From: Astrothelium macrocarpum | Taxonomy: Eukaryota > Ascomycota > Dothideomycetes > Trypetheliales > Trypetheliaceae | Direction: 5' to 3' | DNA: 64,000 nt | Assembly: GCA_021030915.1 (NCBI GenBank) | Contig: JAGEMR010000080.1 | Location: 80,156 to 144,155 of the forward strand | In this document: piece by piece, positions 23,825 through 36,158 of the stretch | How positions within the stretch are numbered: position 1 is the stretch's first letter | Layout: each line of letters starts with the position of its first letter | Notes under the pieces: model-generated | What the model saw: only the letters and a program-made list of their open reading frames with translations | Told to the model about the DNA's origin: nothing | Databases searched by the model: none | Position numbers and translations under genes: made by a program

Positions 23825-24303
23825 TTTGATAGAATGTGCAAGAGAAGATAGTCAAAGGTGCGGGCAGGAGTTGTATGGATAGACTTGATTAAAAGCAGAT
23901 AGAAGTCACGCGCGAAGAGTCGAGAGATATGTGGTGTTTTTGGTTGTCGGCAGATCAAAGGCGTACTCTTGATGAGGTTGTAAACTGACTGTTGGGATCG
24001 AGAGAGTGATGGGTCGACAAGTTGTTTGTGATGAGGAGAAAAGTTGTTGATAGCGGTGGCAGTGTTGGCGGGTTCAGCATTGCCCCGCCACTGGATGCCA
24101 ACGATTTGTCCATCCGAAGCTTCAAGTCATGTACCAGCTGTTGAGCTTCGACCTTTTCTTCCTGGAATTGTTGCCTACTCAACCCTGTTCTACGCGTCAA
24201 AACCTTCGAATAAGAGCAGATCTGATCAAAACCAAAGCGGTCCAAATATTATTTATACCACGTTCATACTCCCATACATTCATTACATCAGCGAGCAGCA
24301 AAC
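23825..24303. promoter_or_regulatory. Shared promoter region of CWC25 and COP9 subunit 2
   Basis: 479 bases between divergent start codons at 23824 (-) and 24304 (+). A 96-codon leftward frame at 23955-24245 lies inside; it matches nothing I know and is treated as chance. Confidence 0.45.
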
Positions 24304-26084
24304 ATGTCTGACGATGATGACTTCATGCAAGACTCGGACCCGGAGCAGTGAGTTCATTCAAAGCCTCAGTGAAAGTATTTCTGAAATGAGGCAGATACGA
24401 CTTTGAGTACGAGGACGAGGACGAAGATCAGAATGGCGATGTCGATATTGAAAACAAGTACTACAATGCCAAACAAATGAAAGCAGATAATCCGGAGGAA
24501 GCGGTTGACGAGTTTCTTGGTGTGCCTGCTCTGCAAGATGAAAAAGGAGATTGGTACGCCATGCGATGTCGAATCTGCACTTGACCAGATGCTCATGTGT
24601 CACTTCTATCTAGGGGCTTCAAGGGATTGAAACAGGCCATCAAGCTTGAATTCAAGCTCAAGCGCTATGACAAGGTAGTTACGCATGATCATGCCAGCCG
24701 CCAACTTATTTTAACTTTTTTCATCAGGCAATCGAACATTACCAGGAGCTACTGACCTACGTCAAATCGGCGGTGACCCGTAACTATTCCGAAAAGTCCA
24801 TCAACAACATGCTGGACTTTATCGAAAAGGCAGCCGAAGATGATGAGGCGTATCGGTGTATGGAACGCTTCTATTCCAAGACACTGGAATCCTTCCAATC
24901 GACAAACAATGAGAGGCTCTGGCTCAAGACAAACACTAAACTTGCACGATTGTGGCTTGATCGAAAAGATTATCGTCAGCTGACAGACAAAGTTCGTGAA
25001 TTACACAAAGCCTGCCAGTTCGAAGATGGAACCGATGATCCCAGCAAGGGAACATATTCATTGGAGGTCTATGCACTGGAGATCCTCATGTATGCCGAGA
25101 CAAGAAACAACAAGCGCCTAAAGGTAGATGCGCCCCTCTATTTTTATCACCCAGGAATACTCATCCATGGCGCGTAGGCTCTATATCAGCGTGCTCTCAA
25201 GGTGCGCTCTGCAGTGCCGCACCCGAAAATTATGGGCATCATTCGTGAATGCGGGGGAAAGATGCACATGAGCGAGGGTAAGGCAAGCGCCACATGTACA
25301 ATACGCCGGAACTGACGCAACCATAGAAAACTGGAAGGAGGCGCAAAGCGACTTTTTCGAATCCTTTCGAAACTACGACGAAGCGGGTTCTTTGGCGCGA
25401 ATCACTGTGCTCAAGTACCTGGTGCTCACAACCATGCTCATGGGTTCCGACATCAATCCCTTCGACTCCCAAGAAACAAAACCATACAAGAATGATCCCC
25501 GAATCTCGGCAATGACGGATCTCGTCGACGCCTATCAAAGCAACGAGATCCACCGCTACGAGGCGGTCTTGCAGAACAACCGGGACCTCCTCCAAGACCC
25601 ATTCATTGCCGAGAACATTGACGAAGTCACACGCAACATCCGCACCAACGCCGTCCTCAAGCTCGTCGCGCCCTACACGCGCTTCACCCTGCGGCTCATC
25701 TCGAAGCACCTGAAAATCGCCGAGACGGAGGCGCAAGACATTGTCGGCTTCCTCATCGTCGACAGGCGCATGCGCGGCAAGATCAACCAGAGCGACGGCA
25801 CCGTCGACGTCGAGAGCCGCGCGAACAGCGCGCGCACCCAGGCCATGCGCCAGTGGAGCTCGGAACTCGGAAGCCTCTGGACGACCGTGTTGAACGAGGG
25901 CGACGGCTTTAAATCTGACGACGGCTCCCTCGCCCCTTACCCCGGTGCGACGGCAGCTGCGCAGCAGCAGCAGCAGCAGCAGGGTGGTGGCGCGCTGGGA
26001 GTCGCGGCCCTGGCTGCCAATGGTCGTGCGCGCATGGCGGGAGCGGCGCCCAAGGGGCCGTTCAGGAAGCTCGGATCCAAGTGA
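24304..26084 (+). CDS. csnB: COP9 signalosome subunit 2
   Basis: PCI-domain subunit of the COP9 signalosome, which removes Nedd8 from cullins; in filamentous ascomycetes the complex links light, development and secondary metabolism. Six exons: 24304-24347, 24395-24553, 24614-24674, 24728-25123, 25178-25277 and 25327-26084, giving 505 aa. It starts MSDDDDFMQDSDPEQYDFEY, the acidic family start. Conserved strings: ENKYYNAKQMKADNPEEAV, KGFKGLKQAIKLEFKLKRY-like GFKGLKQAIKLEFKLKRYDK, HPKIMGIIRECGGKMHMSE and GSDINPFDSQETKPYKNDP. The PCI domain covers about residues 300-440. Odd feature: a C-terminal AAAQQQQQQQGGG run encoded by pure CAG repeats (25961-25982). Gene symbol follows the Aspergillus usage. 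Confidence 0.95.
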
Positions 26085-27881
26085 ACCTGCGTCCTTGGTC
26101 CCTTGTCATCCGGCATGGGGGGGGGGAGGCGATCAGAGAGGTAAAGCCCTTGGTTGGACGTTTTCGAACCGGTTTTGCGGGTCTTGTTGCTCAGATGTGG
26201 GACGAAGAGGCTGCATCATGAGGCGGGTGGGCCTGTGGTGGTCCATATCACTTCTCAGTTCATGGTGGCTTGCTCTTTTCTCATAAAAGGGCCCGGTTTT
26301 CTCATTTTTGTCTCGCGGCACGGAAGAAAGAGGACCTGGATTATTTTAATCGCGGTTGCACCCTTTCACATTGATACCCCGTTTGCTGGTAGCGGCGGCA
26401 TTGCGAGCAGCCACGGAGTTGCTCGGCAATCTGACATATAGCATTGCGGTGGAGTGACACGAGCAGAAGCCCTGGGTGATGGTAAGACGGCTCCATGAGT
26501 CCCATTGTCTCTTGAGCATGGCTGAGTGGCGAGAAGGAAGGATAGCCTACCGAATACTCCGATCGCGGGTGCTACGGCGCCATTGTGTAGTACAAACGAT
26601 TCGAGCCCATGACGCTCTTCCTTACCTTGATGGATGGGTGATTGTCGCGCTGTGCATGATTCGTCGTTCGGAGCCAAGCGATGCTCTGCTGTGGTTACGC
26701 AAGGCCGCCTCGCAGCTGCGATCGTCCGTGAGGGTCTTGGTTTTTTTTCGTGATAGCTCACTTTTTGTCGCCAGTTGCCCTATTCCACCGTCTGCTTTTG
26801 CATCCGCACTCGCCCTATCCCACCCTGTCCACTCAATTTTTATTTTTTTTTCACTAGATCAGTGCTGCCACGGCCGCCCTGTTCAGGCTGTCTCCTCCGG
26901 CGGCTCACTGACTCTGCTCGGAGCAGCATGAAGCATGCGGTGGCTACCGATCACGAAGAGAGCGCAGCACACGAGTCTCTCTTGTTGTAGTCGCGCGCTC
27001 CCCCAAGCCCTTCTTTTCTCCCCGACTCCCCACCAGCCGGACTCATCCAGGTCCAGCGTGATGCGCATGAGGCGCACCTAGTTTTAGATTCGTGGAAGCA
27101 TTTCCTGGATGCTGGGAATCTTCCATTATCCCGTGGAACCCAAGGCGGCACGTTTCAGAGCTGCAATTCGGTCAACGTACAGGTAGTAGCAGGCTGGGCA
27201 GATGGTTCTAGGTCGCTGGCGGGAAGGCATTCAATAAGACCTTGGGACCGCCATTCCCCTCCGGTGGGGAGGTGACCGCGAAGCATCGACTGATATACCA
27301 CGGCTCGTCCCCTGGGGAAAATAGTTGGGTCACCTTGGGCTCTCGCATTTCGCAAGGAAGCCGAACCCTTCTTTGCATATCTGCGGACGCGGGTCTCTGG
27401 GGTCGCGCTGCGGCAGCGTCGCAGAGGGTCTTCCATACGTACATACATACATACATACATTCACACACACACGCACACGCACACAGACATACGTACTTTT
27501 TTCGCACAAGTCAACCATCCCCATTTTCACTGCCCATCGCCTTTTTTTTTTCTCGACCGCTCGCTTCAGGCCGGACGCTGGCCTCCGGTCTTGCAGCGAG
27601 CTGGAATTTGCATTGAGCGCAGCCGGCAGAGCAAGCAGACAGGCATCTGAAGCCCCTCGCTCTCACATAATCTCTCTGTTCTCTCGCTCTCAGTCGCTAC
27701 TCACAGCTGCAATCAGGCGTGGAATGAGCAGACGAGGGTGGCATCGCAGCTGGCACCGGGACCTGCCTCCATATATGAGCAGCAGCAGCAGCAAAGACTA
27801 AGGTAGCAAAACTCCGTCTCTGCCGCTACTCCCTCCCCCACCCTTTCACCTTTCTCTTCGCTGGATGCTGCTGGCGATAAC
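26085..27881. promoter_or_regulatory. Long non-coding gap upstream of the otubain gene
   Basis: 1797 bases with no convincing gene. It holds poly-pyrimidine stretches, a tacatac/cacacac microsatellite (27434-27495) and several scattered frames without family content. It probably contains a long promoter and 5' leader for the otubain gene, which is expected of a regulated gene; this is inference. Confidence 0.45.
27434..27495. repeat. ACAT/CA compound microsatellite
   Basis: A run of cata units (5-6 copies) passes into ca and cgca units, and it begins and ends with the same tacgtac-like hexamers. It lies in the non-coding gap upstream of the otubain gene. Confidence 0.9.
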
Positions 27882-30407
27882 ATGAGTCGGCAAACGGCGC
27901 TTTGCTCCGGCCCCGTCTACCCCCATTCCTACCACCACATTGTCGCGTCCCCTCACCAGCACCAGCACCAGCACCAGCACCAGCACCACCGCAACGCTCC
28001 CCCAACAACGGTCGGCCTGCGCGCCGAGCAGCAGCACCAACAGCAGCAGCAGCAGCAGCAGGCGACTGCCGTGTCGTACCGCGCTGCCGCGGCCGCTGTT
28101 GCCGCAGCTCAGCACAACAGTCAGCAACAGCTGGTCCACGGCCAGCTGAACAGTCAGCAAGCGCAGCACGCGAGCCTACCCTTCCGCCCGCCCTCCGCTA
28201 GCCTGGCCGGGGTCGGCGGCAACACCAGCAGTAGCGCGAGCAGTGGCAGCTACCCTCCAGGACATCCACACCCCACGCCCCACCCCGGTAACGCGGTTGC
28301 TGCTGCTGCTGTTGCTGCTGCTGCTGCGCAAGCTCAAGCTCAAGCTCCAGCTCCAGTTCCCACCGCTGCTACCACCACTACCGCTGCTGCTGCTACTGCT
28401 GCTGCTGCTGCTGCTGTCGTTGTCGTCCCTCCACCGCCAACTCAAGGTCCTCCTGCTCCTGTTCCTGTTCCTTCCGCCTCTGCCCGGCCTCTTCACCACC
28501 CTTCTGTCCGCGAGCATGCCCATGCCCGTGCTGCCAGGATGACGACGACGACTACTGGCAACAACAATAACAACAGCGCCTCCTCCGCCGCTGGCTACCC
28601 GGCTGGCGCGCCGCCGCCGTCCGAGGAGGAGCTCGCGTATCTCCAGAAGCTGTCGAGCGAGTACGAGCCCGAAGTGACGGTGAGTGTTGAAATCTGATGT
28701 TGATTTTTTTCTTGGGGTGGTTGGCGCGCGTGCTTCCGGCGCGGGCCGCTTCGTATCTCGTCTCGTATCTCACTTTTTGCTTGCTTTTTTTATGTCGCAA
28801 TTCCTGGGTGTTGGTGTCTTTTTGCGGAAACTGCTGCATAAAAGGCAAAATGGAAAAGTCTAACGCATTTGTTTCAATTGTAAAAGGGTCCACTCGTCGG
28901 CGAGCTCCAACCAAGCACCAACATTACGACCGAATATGAAAGAGCGGATCCGGTGTTTGTCAAGAAAACAGAGGTGAGCCAGATGCGATGTCGCTATGAT
29001 GATGATTGTCGCTGATCGCGAATTGAGGCGCTTCCGCATAAATATTCCAATTACCGTGCCTGCCGTGGAGATGGGAATTGCGGGTGGAGAGGTATGGATT
29101 TGATGGTCGCTTGGGTCTCCATAGAATCGCAGAAGCTCACTTTCAAGTAGCAATCGCGTTCGCATATTTGGAGGCGTTGCTTCGCGCGGGCGACAAAACA
29201 AAAGTGCACACTGAAATTACGAGATTAAAGTCCTTGCATAACATCTTGGCTGCGACCGGGCTTGCACCCCATATATACGAGGACTTTGCCGATGAGCTCT
29301 ACGAGCTTTTACAGAAAACCGCCGCGTCGCTTCCACCTCCCGACGATGGCAACCCTACGATTGATGTCAAATCCCTCTTCCTGGCTGCGTTCAACAATGA
29401 AGATACTCAAAGCAGCATCATAACCTTTTTGCGCCTTTTGACGAGTGCCTGGATTAAAACCCATGCAGAGGATTACCAACCTTTTTTGATGAACGAGGAT
29501 GTCTTTTCGTATTGCTCTAGAGCGATTGAGCCATTCCGCCAAGAAATCGAACACATCGGCATAAATGCATTATGTGATGTTCTTCTAAAGCCGGCCCAGT
29601 TCAGCTTGGAAATCCTCTACTTGGATCGTACTCCTGGCGATGAAGGGAACATGTATTCGTTCGATGCTGAGTATACAATCTCCACTCTCCGTCTACTTTA
29701 TAGACCGTGAGTCCAATTAAGTTCAATTGCATATGAAATGGAGCTGACTGATTGCAAGGGGTCATTACGATATTCTCTACAAGGTCGAAGATATACCACA
29801 GTCACTCCCGACGCCTCATCCAATCTCCGCTTCTGTCTACATGGGGTCGTTTGCACACCATGCTCAGGACCATACGGACAGTGGAAGAGGCCTTGACTAT
29901 CTCGGAATGATACCAGGAATGTCACTTGTGGATACTACCATCTCTCCTTATAGCTATGGAGATTCCGGCCTGTCTTCCCCCATCTCAACTCACCCTCCAT
30001 CGCTTCAACAATCCCTGTCTATCCACCACATCCCGGCGCATCCCGCCCCGACCCCTACCTATGCGCCCCCGCCTTTGCAGATGCCAAGCCAGAGCCTTGG
30101 CACAGCTCGCTTACCTATACACACTTCACAAAACGTGTCTCGTACTGGACCCTTTAGACCCTCGGTGTGGGAGTATGAGCCCAGCGTTGCTTCTGGACCG
30201 CCACCTCAATTTACGACGTCCATCTTTCGCAAGTAAGTCGATCAAAGTGCAAAAGCTTCCTACTTCATTGTTGCTAATCAAAATCGCTACAGCTCCCATT
30301 ACAATACGGCACACTTTCTTAACCCGGATTTCGAACCGGAACAATGGTCACCGGACGCAGAATACCTGACGCCAAATAATAGCGGGCGGCGTAGAAACGG
30401 CCACTAA
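27882..30407 (+). CDS. Otubain-type deubiquitinase (peptidase C65) with long low-complexity arms
   Basis: Cysteine protease that removes ubiquitin, with OTUB1-like catalytic motifs. Six exons: 27882-28679, 28887-28973, 29028-29091, 29151-29706, 29759-30232 and 30293-30407, giving 697 aa. The catalytic core starts near residue 250 (EEELAYLQKLSSEYEPEV). The Asp-Cys pair lies in YRACRGDGNCGWRAIAFAYL (D310, C313), and the catalytic His in LLYRPGHYDILYKVE (H504). The first 240 residues are low complexity: HQ repeats, polyQ, then polyA blocks, from CAG/CAC and GCT microsatellites. About 190 Pro/Ser-rich residues follow the core. Exon 4 was started at 29151, after tag, because that restores the family string GWRAIAF. 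The long arms are absent from animal OTUB1 (271 aa). Confidence 0.88.
27950..28072 (+). repeat. CACCAG and CAG repeats coding His-Gln and polyGln
   Basis: In-frame hexamer and triplet repeats within the otubain first exon; further GCT triplet runs at about 28296-28324 and 28381-28415 code polyalanine. Likely length-variable between strains. Confidence 0.9.
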
Positions 30408-31667
30408 AGAGGAAACCACATAGATCGGCGGTATGAAAGAAAGAATGGCTCGTTCAGTTTCACGGTGCTCAAATGTCTCTTGCCGAATCCTTCGGATCGT
30501 CTCAAATATTAGAGGAGAAGCCCTCATTTCCAATCATGAATTAACGGCCTTCGATCACTTCACCCTTTTTGAACCCCATCATTATCGGCGAAAGTCGCAA
30601 ATCTCCCCCTGCATCATTGTTACTTAACGACCGGCCACGAACCAAACTTTATCACAAAGACATTCCCGACCTCGCGGTTACAAAACCCCCCCATACCCCC
30701 ATCCCAGCCGCCTTTTTCTGGCTTCTTCGTACGATGTCACGGCCACCACTAAGCCGGGTAGCCACCCAACTAGAATGAAAGAAACTATCCGAGTCACATA
30801 TCAAACATGATTTCATCGAGCATCATTTTATCTTTATTTTTTTTTTTTTCTTTTGGCCATCGCTCAAGCATTTTCTTTTCTGCCTTCATTATACTTTTAT
30901 GATATTAGCCTTCTTTTCGCAGCAGTGTGTCTGCCTTGCATCTTAGCGACGGCGAAGGGATTGGGCTTCTTTTACTTTTTTTTTTTTCTTTCTCTTTTTT
31001 TTTTTCTCGGATGCAGGCTTTACTTTTTCTATGAGATTGGCGGCGATAAAAGGGGAAGCATGAACCGAGTGAATAGCTTGAAGAGGGCATGCATAGACTG
31101 ATGGTGAGAGGGATGCACAGGAGGTAATGCGACATAGGGCTTTTTTTTTCGGATGGAGGGTTGCATTCGGAATGTTGCTGTGTAGCCGCTCGGTAGCTGT
31201 TGTAGCTAATAAAGGTTCCATTGGCTCAATGTTTGGACTGTGTGACTGGGGAGACTACTGTTCTACGACTGACTGGTTCTCTTCTGGATTTGTGGGTGCA
31301 CGAACGAAGACGTGATTCATGCATTCCCTGGGCCGGGTTTCCTTTCGATGGCACCTGTCTTGGGACCCTAAGGCTAACGTTCTCAATTGTGTGATGCAAC
31401 TACAGCCAAAGGGACCGATTTGGAAGGCTATTTCTCAGACATCGCAGCATGTTTTGCAAAGTTTCGGGAGCCTAGAACCATCCAAAATGGCATGTGGGCC
31501 AAATCCTGTAGAGCTGGTCAACAATTACGGGATGACACAATGAAGCTATATTCAAAGGATTTATATCAAGCTCTGTACTCATCGATACATATCCTTGCAT
31601 GGCAGCTGGTAAACGATTCGCCCATGTCGACTTCTGAACTACCGCCGCTGGCTAAATTTTACTCGTT
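30408..31667. other. Convergent 3' gap between the otubain and AAA+ ATPase genes
   Basis: 1260 bases between converging stop codons. Several poly-T tracts (30836-30852, 30973-31008) are visible. No gene recognised; a frame at 31387-31667 runs into the antisense of the ATPase and is a shadow. Confidence 0.4.
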
Positions 31668-34600
31668 TCAATCCGAGTCTGAAAATGGGCTCTCGCTATT
31701 AGAGTCTTTGTTCGCCATCGAAGATTGCTTGGAAGTCCTTTTCTTCGACCGCCCATCCGAGGAGATGCTCGAGGATCTCTTGGACGAATCACGCTCAGAC
31801 CTACTCTTCCTCCTCGACTTTTTACCCTCCTTCTCTTGTTGTCTACTCTCGAGCTCTTCCTCTTCTTCCCTCCTTTTGTTCTCTTTTCGCCGATTCCCCT
31901 TTCGAATCTTTTCCTGATCCATTCGCTGCGGGTACGACGATCCCATTGTCTCCGTCATGTATCGATCGAAATCCTTGACGGTGGATGCAATCTTCAAAAA
32001 TTGACTACGTCCGAGTCTGACTTTGCGAGGCTCTGGTTCCGGTCCGGTTGTTTCCGCTGCCAAATTTCCTTGGGCATCGAACTCGGCCATCGCGATGGCG
32101 GTATGGAAGGCATTGCGGATCTGCCTGCCGTTCCATCTTGCATGTTGTTCACTGTTTTCCCAATGCTCCTGAGCGAATTCGATGATCTCCCGTTCCCGGA
32201 TCTTAAAATGCTTCCAGCCCTTTTTGCTAATGGCCTCCTTGGTCTGTGAGATGAACGTTTTCCAAACTTTGATTGTTGTGTCCCTATCAAAATCCTTGTC
32301 TGCAGAGTAAGACATTAGCGTTGATGTAGGATCGGCGACCGGCTTCAAGTACCACTTACAAAATAGCGAGATGTGAACACGAGACTTGAAAGCTTCATCA
32401 AAAGTCCCGACTCGATTCGTGGTCAAGAAGAGCAGCCCTTTGTAGTATTCCATGATGCGGAGGAAAACGGAAACAATGCTATTGCGATCCAGATCCTCTG
32501 TCTTACGCTTGGCTAGAAAGACGTCGGCCTCGTCAAGAAGCATAACGCAGTCCCACCTGCTGGCAAGGGTAAAATGTTGCTTCAGGTTTTGCTCGACTTC
32601 CTTCGCGGTGCTACCTAGATCCCCACATGTAATCGGATACAAAGGCTTCCGAACAAGATCGGCAATTGTTTCAGCAGTACATGTTTTACCAACACCCGGA
32701 GCACCTAGGAATTGTTAGTAAAGCGTCAATTCATTTCACTGAGTTTATCGCAGTGCATACCATGAAGTAGGATAATAAGCCCTTGGCCCTTTCCTCTTAC
32801 CAAATCAAGTTCGTCTTGAGTTGCAGATGCATGTGTTCGTTTCTTTCGAAAATGTTCCTTGACTTGTGACACAATAATATCCTTGGTCGTCGGAGGAAGT
32901 ACCAGGCGATCGAAACCTTTATCATTGTCGATAAGCGTCACATCATCAAGGTCGTCGACGTGAACCTCAACTACCCATGATCAGAAAACAATTTAGTAAA
33001 TATCGGTTGAGATGCTTACCCCATTCCCTTGATTGGAGTTTATAGGCAAAGAGCCGGAAATTGCAAAGGGCAAGTTCATCGTCCTCCGAGGGTGGTTCTT
33101 GATCTTTCCCGGCTGATTCTTTAAAGATTTCCTGTGAGTTCATGAATTGGTTCAGTGCAGCTTTGTCGGTAAGGTGATCATGAATGATCATGGTCGAACG
33201 GTGGTAACAATCCGGTCCTAAAGGGCAGTCTAAGCCTCTTGGACAGTCGCTGGTCTCCGACAAATCTAAAGGATCGGGTTCCGTGTACCGAGGACGTTCG
33301 CGAGTCTTGTAGTATTCCCTCATGTCCACAATTACCTTATCATTCAACTCTTCTCCTGTGGTCAACTCTTCTCCCCTACAGTCACAATAGGATAGAGAAC
33401 TCGACATCGCATATTTGATGAAATTCCTTCCTCGCTGAGTGAGTGAATATTTTAGTTTTGGGCTCGCTACGAGCGCATATTCGATGGGATAGACGTCAAG
33501 GTCAACGATAGAGCATTCACCGACGTAAGGTTGTAAGACTATCCGCTGGCGTCTTGGGATAAGTGATACTCCGTCGAATTCCAAGAAATATGCGTGGATG
33601 CAAAATGGATTGATTTTATTCACTGGTTTGACTTGCTCGTCTGGCAGAAGCGGAAGACCAGAATCGATTAAAGGAGATGTGCCAGGGTGTATGTATCGCC
33701 GACCCCCGTTGGTCCTTAGCACTCTCATTACCCGGCAATTGCGTTCATTCGTTATGTCACTGGTGACAATTTCATCTCCAGATCTAAAGAGATGCCAAAG
33801 ATCGGAGAATCGAACATTGGGGACCTGTCGGTCTCGCAGTGGCGAAACTACTGGTTTCACGTATTCGTCTATGAACTCGAGCAGACAATCGATCGCCTGT
33901 TTAGCCTCATCCTTATTTGACCATTGGGAGGCAACAGTATCGCAACACGGATCACATGGCTTGACTTTCAGTTCTTTTAGAATCGATGACCAGTCGTCGC
34001 CATTCAATACCTGGGTGGCTCCTGCGTCTTCAGTATTGTCGTTCTGTCCATCCTGGCTTCGATCTTTATCTTTCGTATCTGCAACCGTCATCTGGACTGA
34101 TTGCTTGTCCTTCGATGATTGATGGCTATCTATACTCCTGAGTAACTGGTCTTTGAAAGCTCTGATAGCTTCTTCGAATTGGATTAATGGCTTGAACGGG
34201 CGCAGCATCGTTAACCCCTCAAGATATATGTGCACATCTGTAGTATGAAAGTACTGCCGAAAAACATGTTGAAGAGCCGCAGAATTGATGCGAATACGTT
34301 CCGGTAAGCGTTCGCCTTTCAGGCTTTTCACTTGTTTATCAAGCTCTGGAATTCTCTCACTGTCAAGGTGGTCCTTGGACGACATTTCCTCCCCTCGTAG
34401 CTTGTCAAATCCTGGAAAGGTTGCCAATAGATTTTGTTGCCACGGTTCGTTTGCACTATTCTCTGCATGATCTGGCTCACCGATCAAAATGTCTATGACA
34501 CTCGGATTATCGCCGCGGAAAGACTCCTTGTATTCAGGCCAGAACTGCGGATTTAGCTGTGTCTTCAAGCTCTGTTTCTTCAGTTTTGGAGCATCGTCTT

Positions 34601-35069
34601 TCTTTTCTTCGTCAGAGAAACCGGGCTTCTTTGCCCGCTTATCCAGCCAGTCACATCGTTCCTCAAGAAGCAGGATTCTCTCTTCCATTATGCTGATATA
34701 TTGCTGGTACTGCTTTGCCCGCTTTGGCACCAGCTTCTTCCGCGACTCCATTTCTTCAAATCTCGACCTGTGCCTTTCATTCCACGAGTCAACGCTGTCG
34801 TCATCACTATCATCGCCGCTCTGGCTATCATCCCCTCCATCCTCGCCTCTGGAATCTTCTTTCTCGGACTTCTTATCCTCAGATTCACTCTTTTTTGGTT
34901 CGTCATCGTTCGGCAGATCATTCCCGAATTTCGTTGTCTCCTTTAAATCTCCAGCCGCTGCAGAGTTGTTGACCTGGTCAGAAGTTGAACCACTTGCAGC
35001 ATGGATTTGAGGATTATCGTCAACTTGTTCGGACGCCATGCTATTGGAAGTCGCACTCTCTCGAGACAT
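31668..35069 (-). CDS. AAA+ ATPase of the fungal DUF7025 family
   Basis: Unknown substrate; the family is widespread in filamentous fungi. Four exons: 33020-35069, 32761-32970, 32360-32704 and 31668-32299, giving 1078 aa. The N-terminal ~250 residues are acidic and disordered. A mid region with SVIDILIGEPDHAENSANEP and FKPLIQFEEAIRAFKDQLL is the DUF7025-type domain (family name from memory). The AAA+ core has Walker A GAPGVGKT (754-761, split by an intron after the first Gly), Walker B CVMLLDEADVF (D811, E812), sensor I LLFLTTNRVGTFDEAF and the lid sequence ARWNGRQIRNAFHTAIAMAE. The C-terminus is a basic, Arg/Glu/Lys-rich tail of about 80 residues. All catalytic motifs are intact. Confidence 0.88.
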
Positions 35070-35731
35070 TGTTAGTTACTCGGCAGGTTCGGCTCTATCG
35101 CACTAACACAATGCGAGTTGTACTATATCCAATACGTCAGCATGCCCACTCAATCTGATCTCCAATGCAGGCGTGCTTAGCGATCTATTGACATTTTATT
35201 GTCACTCGATGAACATACTGCTGATTCTTCAGGTTTGGTTTGAAGTAAACATCAATAGCTTCTACGGATGAAATAAATCTGATTTGTTGGGAGAGCCAAA
35301 AATTCCTGACCAGTATCAAGCGAGGCTGAGAGAAAGCACAAATGACAAGAGAAACTGATTGCTTAAATAATCTCCATACTGCACTCCAGCCTAACGCCAC
35401 AACTCGTTAGTAGGTCAGTCTCAACAGGCAAGGCTCGTTCGATTGCCTACCTGTTCTCTAAATGCCTCGGCAGAGGCTTTCTCACCAGATACGCTCACAG
35501 CTCCAAGAGTCTCGTGCATCATGCTAAGCAAAGAAATTATCATAAATAAATACTGAGTGATCCAATAGCGTGAGAGATTGAGATAGAAAAATAGGGTTGT
35601 ACAGCCTCATCATTATCTGATTTCGAAGTCAAAACAAGACGCATTGGGATCACGTGGTGCAAAACGACCCCAAACACCGAGTTGGCCTTCTAGAGACCTG
35701 CTACAGACCCAATTTTGTATTGATCAATATC

Positions 35732-35863
35732 AACACTTCCTTAACGCCCTCATTCTTTGTTCGGTTGATTGGTCGGTGCGGTGGCTATTCCGTATAGTCA
35801 GGTAATTAGTGGAGCTGAGGTTCAGCGACGTCGAACTTCCTCACCTCGTATCAGGCTTTCGAA
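35732..35863. repeat. Direct repeat, copy A (132 bp)
   Basis: Aligns without gaps to 36027-36158, with 24 mismatches counted by eye, 20 of them transitions. Conserved blocks include ggttgattggt, tggctattccg and gaggttcagcga. No reading frame is preserved. The origin (transposon remnant or duplicated unit) is unknown. Confidence 0.85.
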
Positions 35864-36026
35864 GGCGTCCAATGCCATGAGAGATTGGAATCGGTTGTAT
35901 CCCGCGATCCCAATACGTCTTGCTTTGGCCCCCAAATTGTCTGATGACGAGGCTGCATAACTCTATTTTTATATTTCAGCGAGCGAGATGACCCTCTGCA
36001 AGGCTAAACTTGCGCTATTTAATTTT

Positions 36027-36158
36027 AACACTTCCCTAATTCCCTCACTCGTTGTTTGGTTGATTGGTTGGTGAGATGGCTATTCCGCATAGCCAGGTAA
36101 TCGGTGAAACCGAGGTTCAGCGATGTCGAACACCCTCACCTTGCATCAGATTCTCGAA
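36027..36158. repeat. Direct repeat, copy B (132 bp)
   Basis: Second copy of the 132-bp element, 295 bp downstream in the same orientation, about 82% identical to copy A. Confidence 0.85.

Noticed and set aside
23955..24245. 96-codon leftward frame between CWC25 and COP9 subunit 2
   Set aside because: No known family content; it lies in a divergent promoter region and has no supported exons.
27434..27495. Repeat array considered as CRISPR-like
   Set aside because: Simple 2-4-base units with no spacers; an ordinary eukaryotic microsatellite.
31725..32249. 174-codon rightward frame opposite the AAA+ ATPase
   Set aside because: Antisense of the conserved ATPase C-terminal exon.
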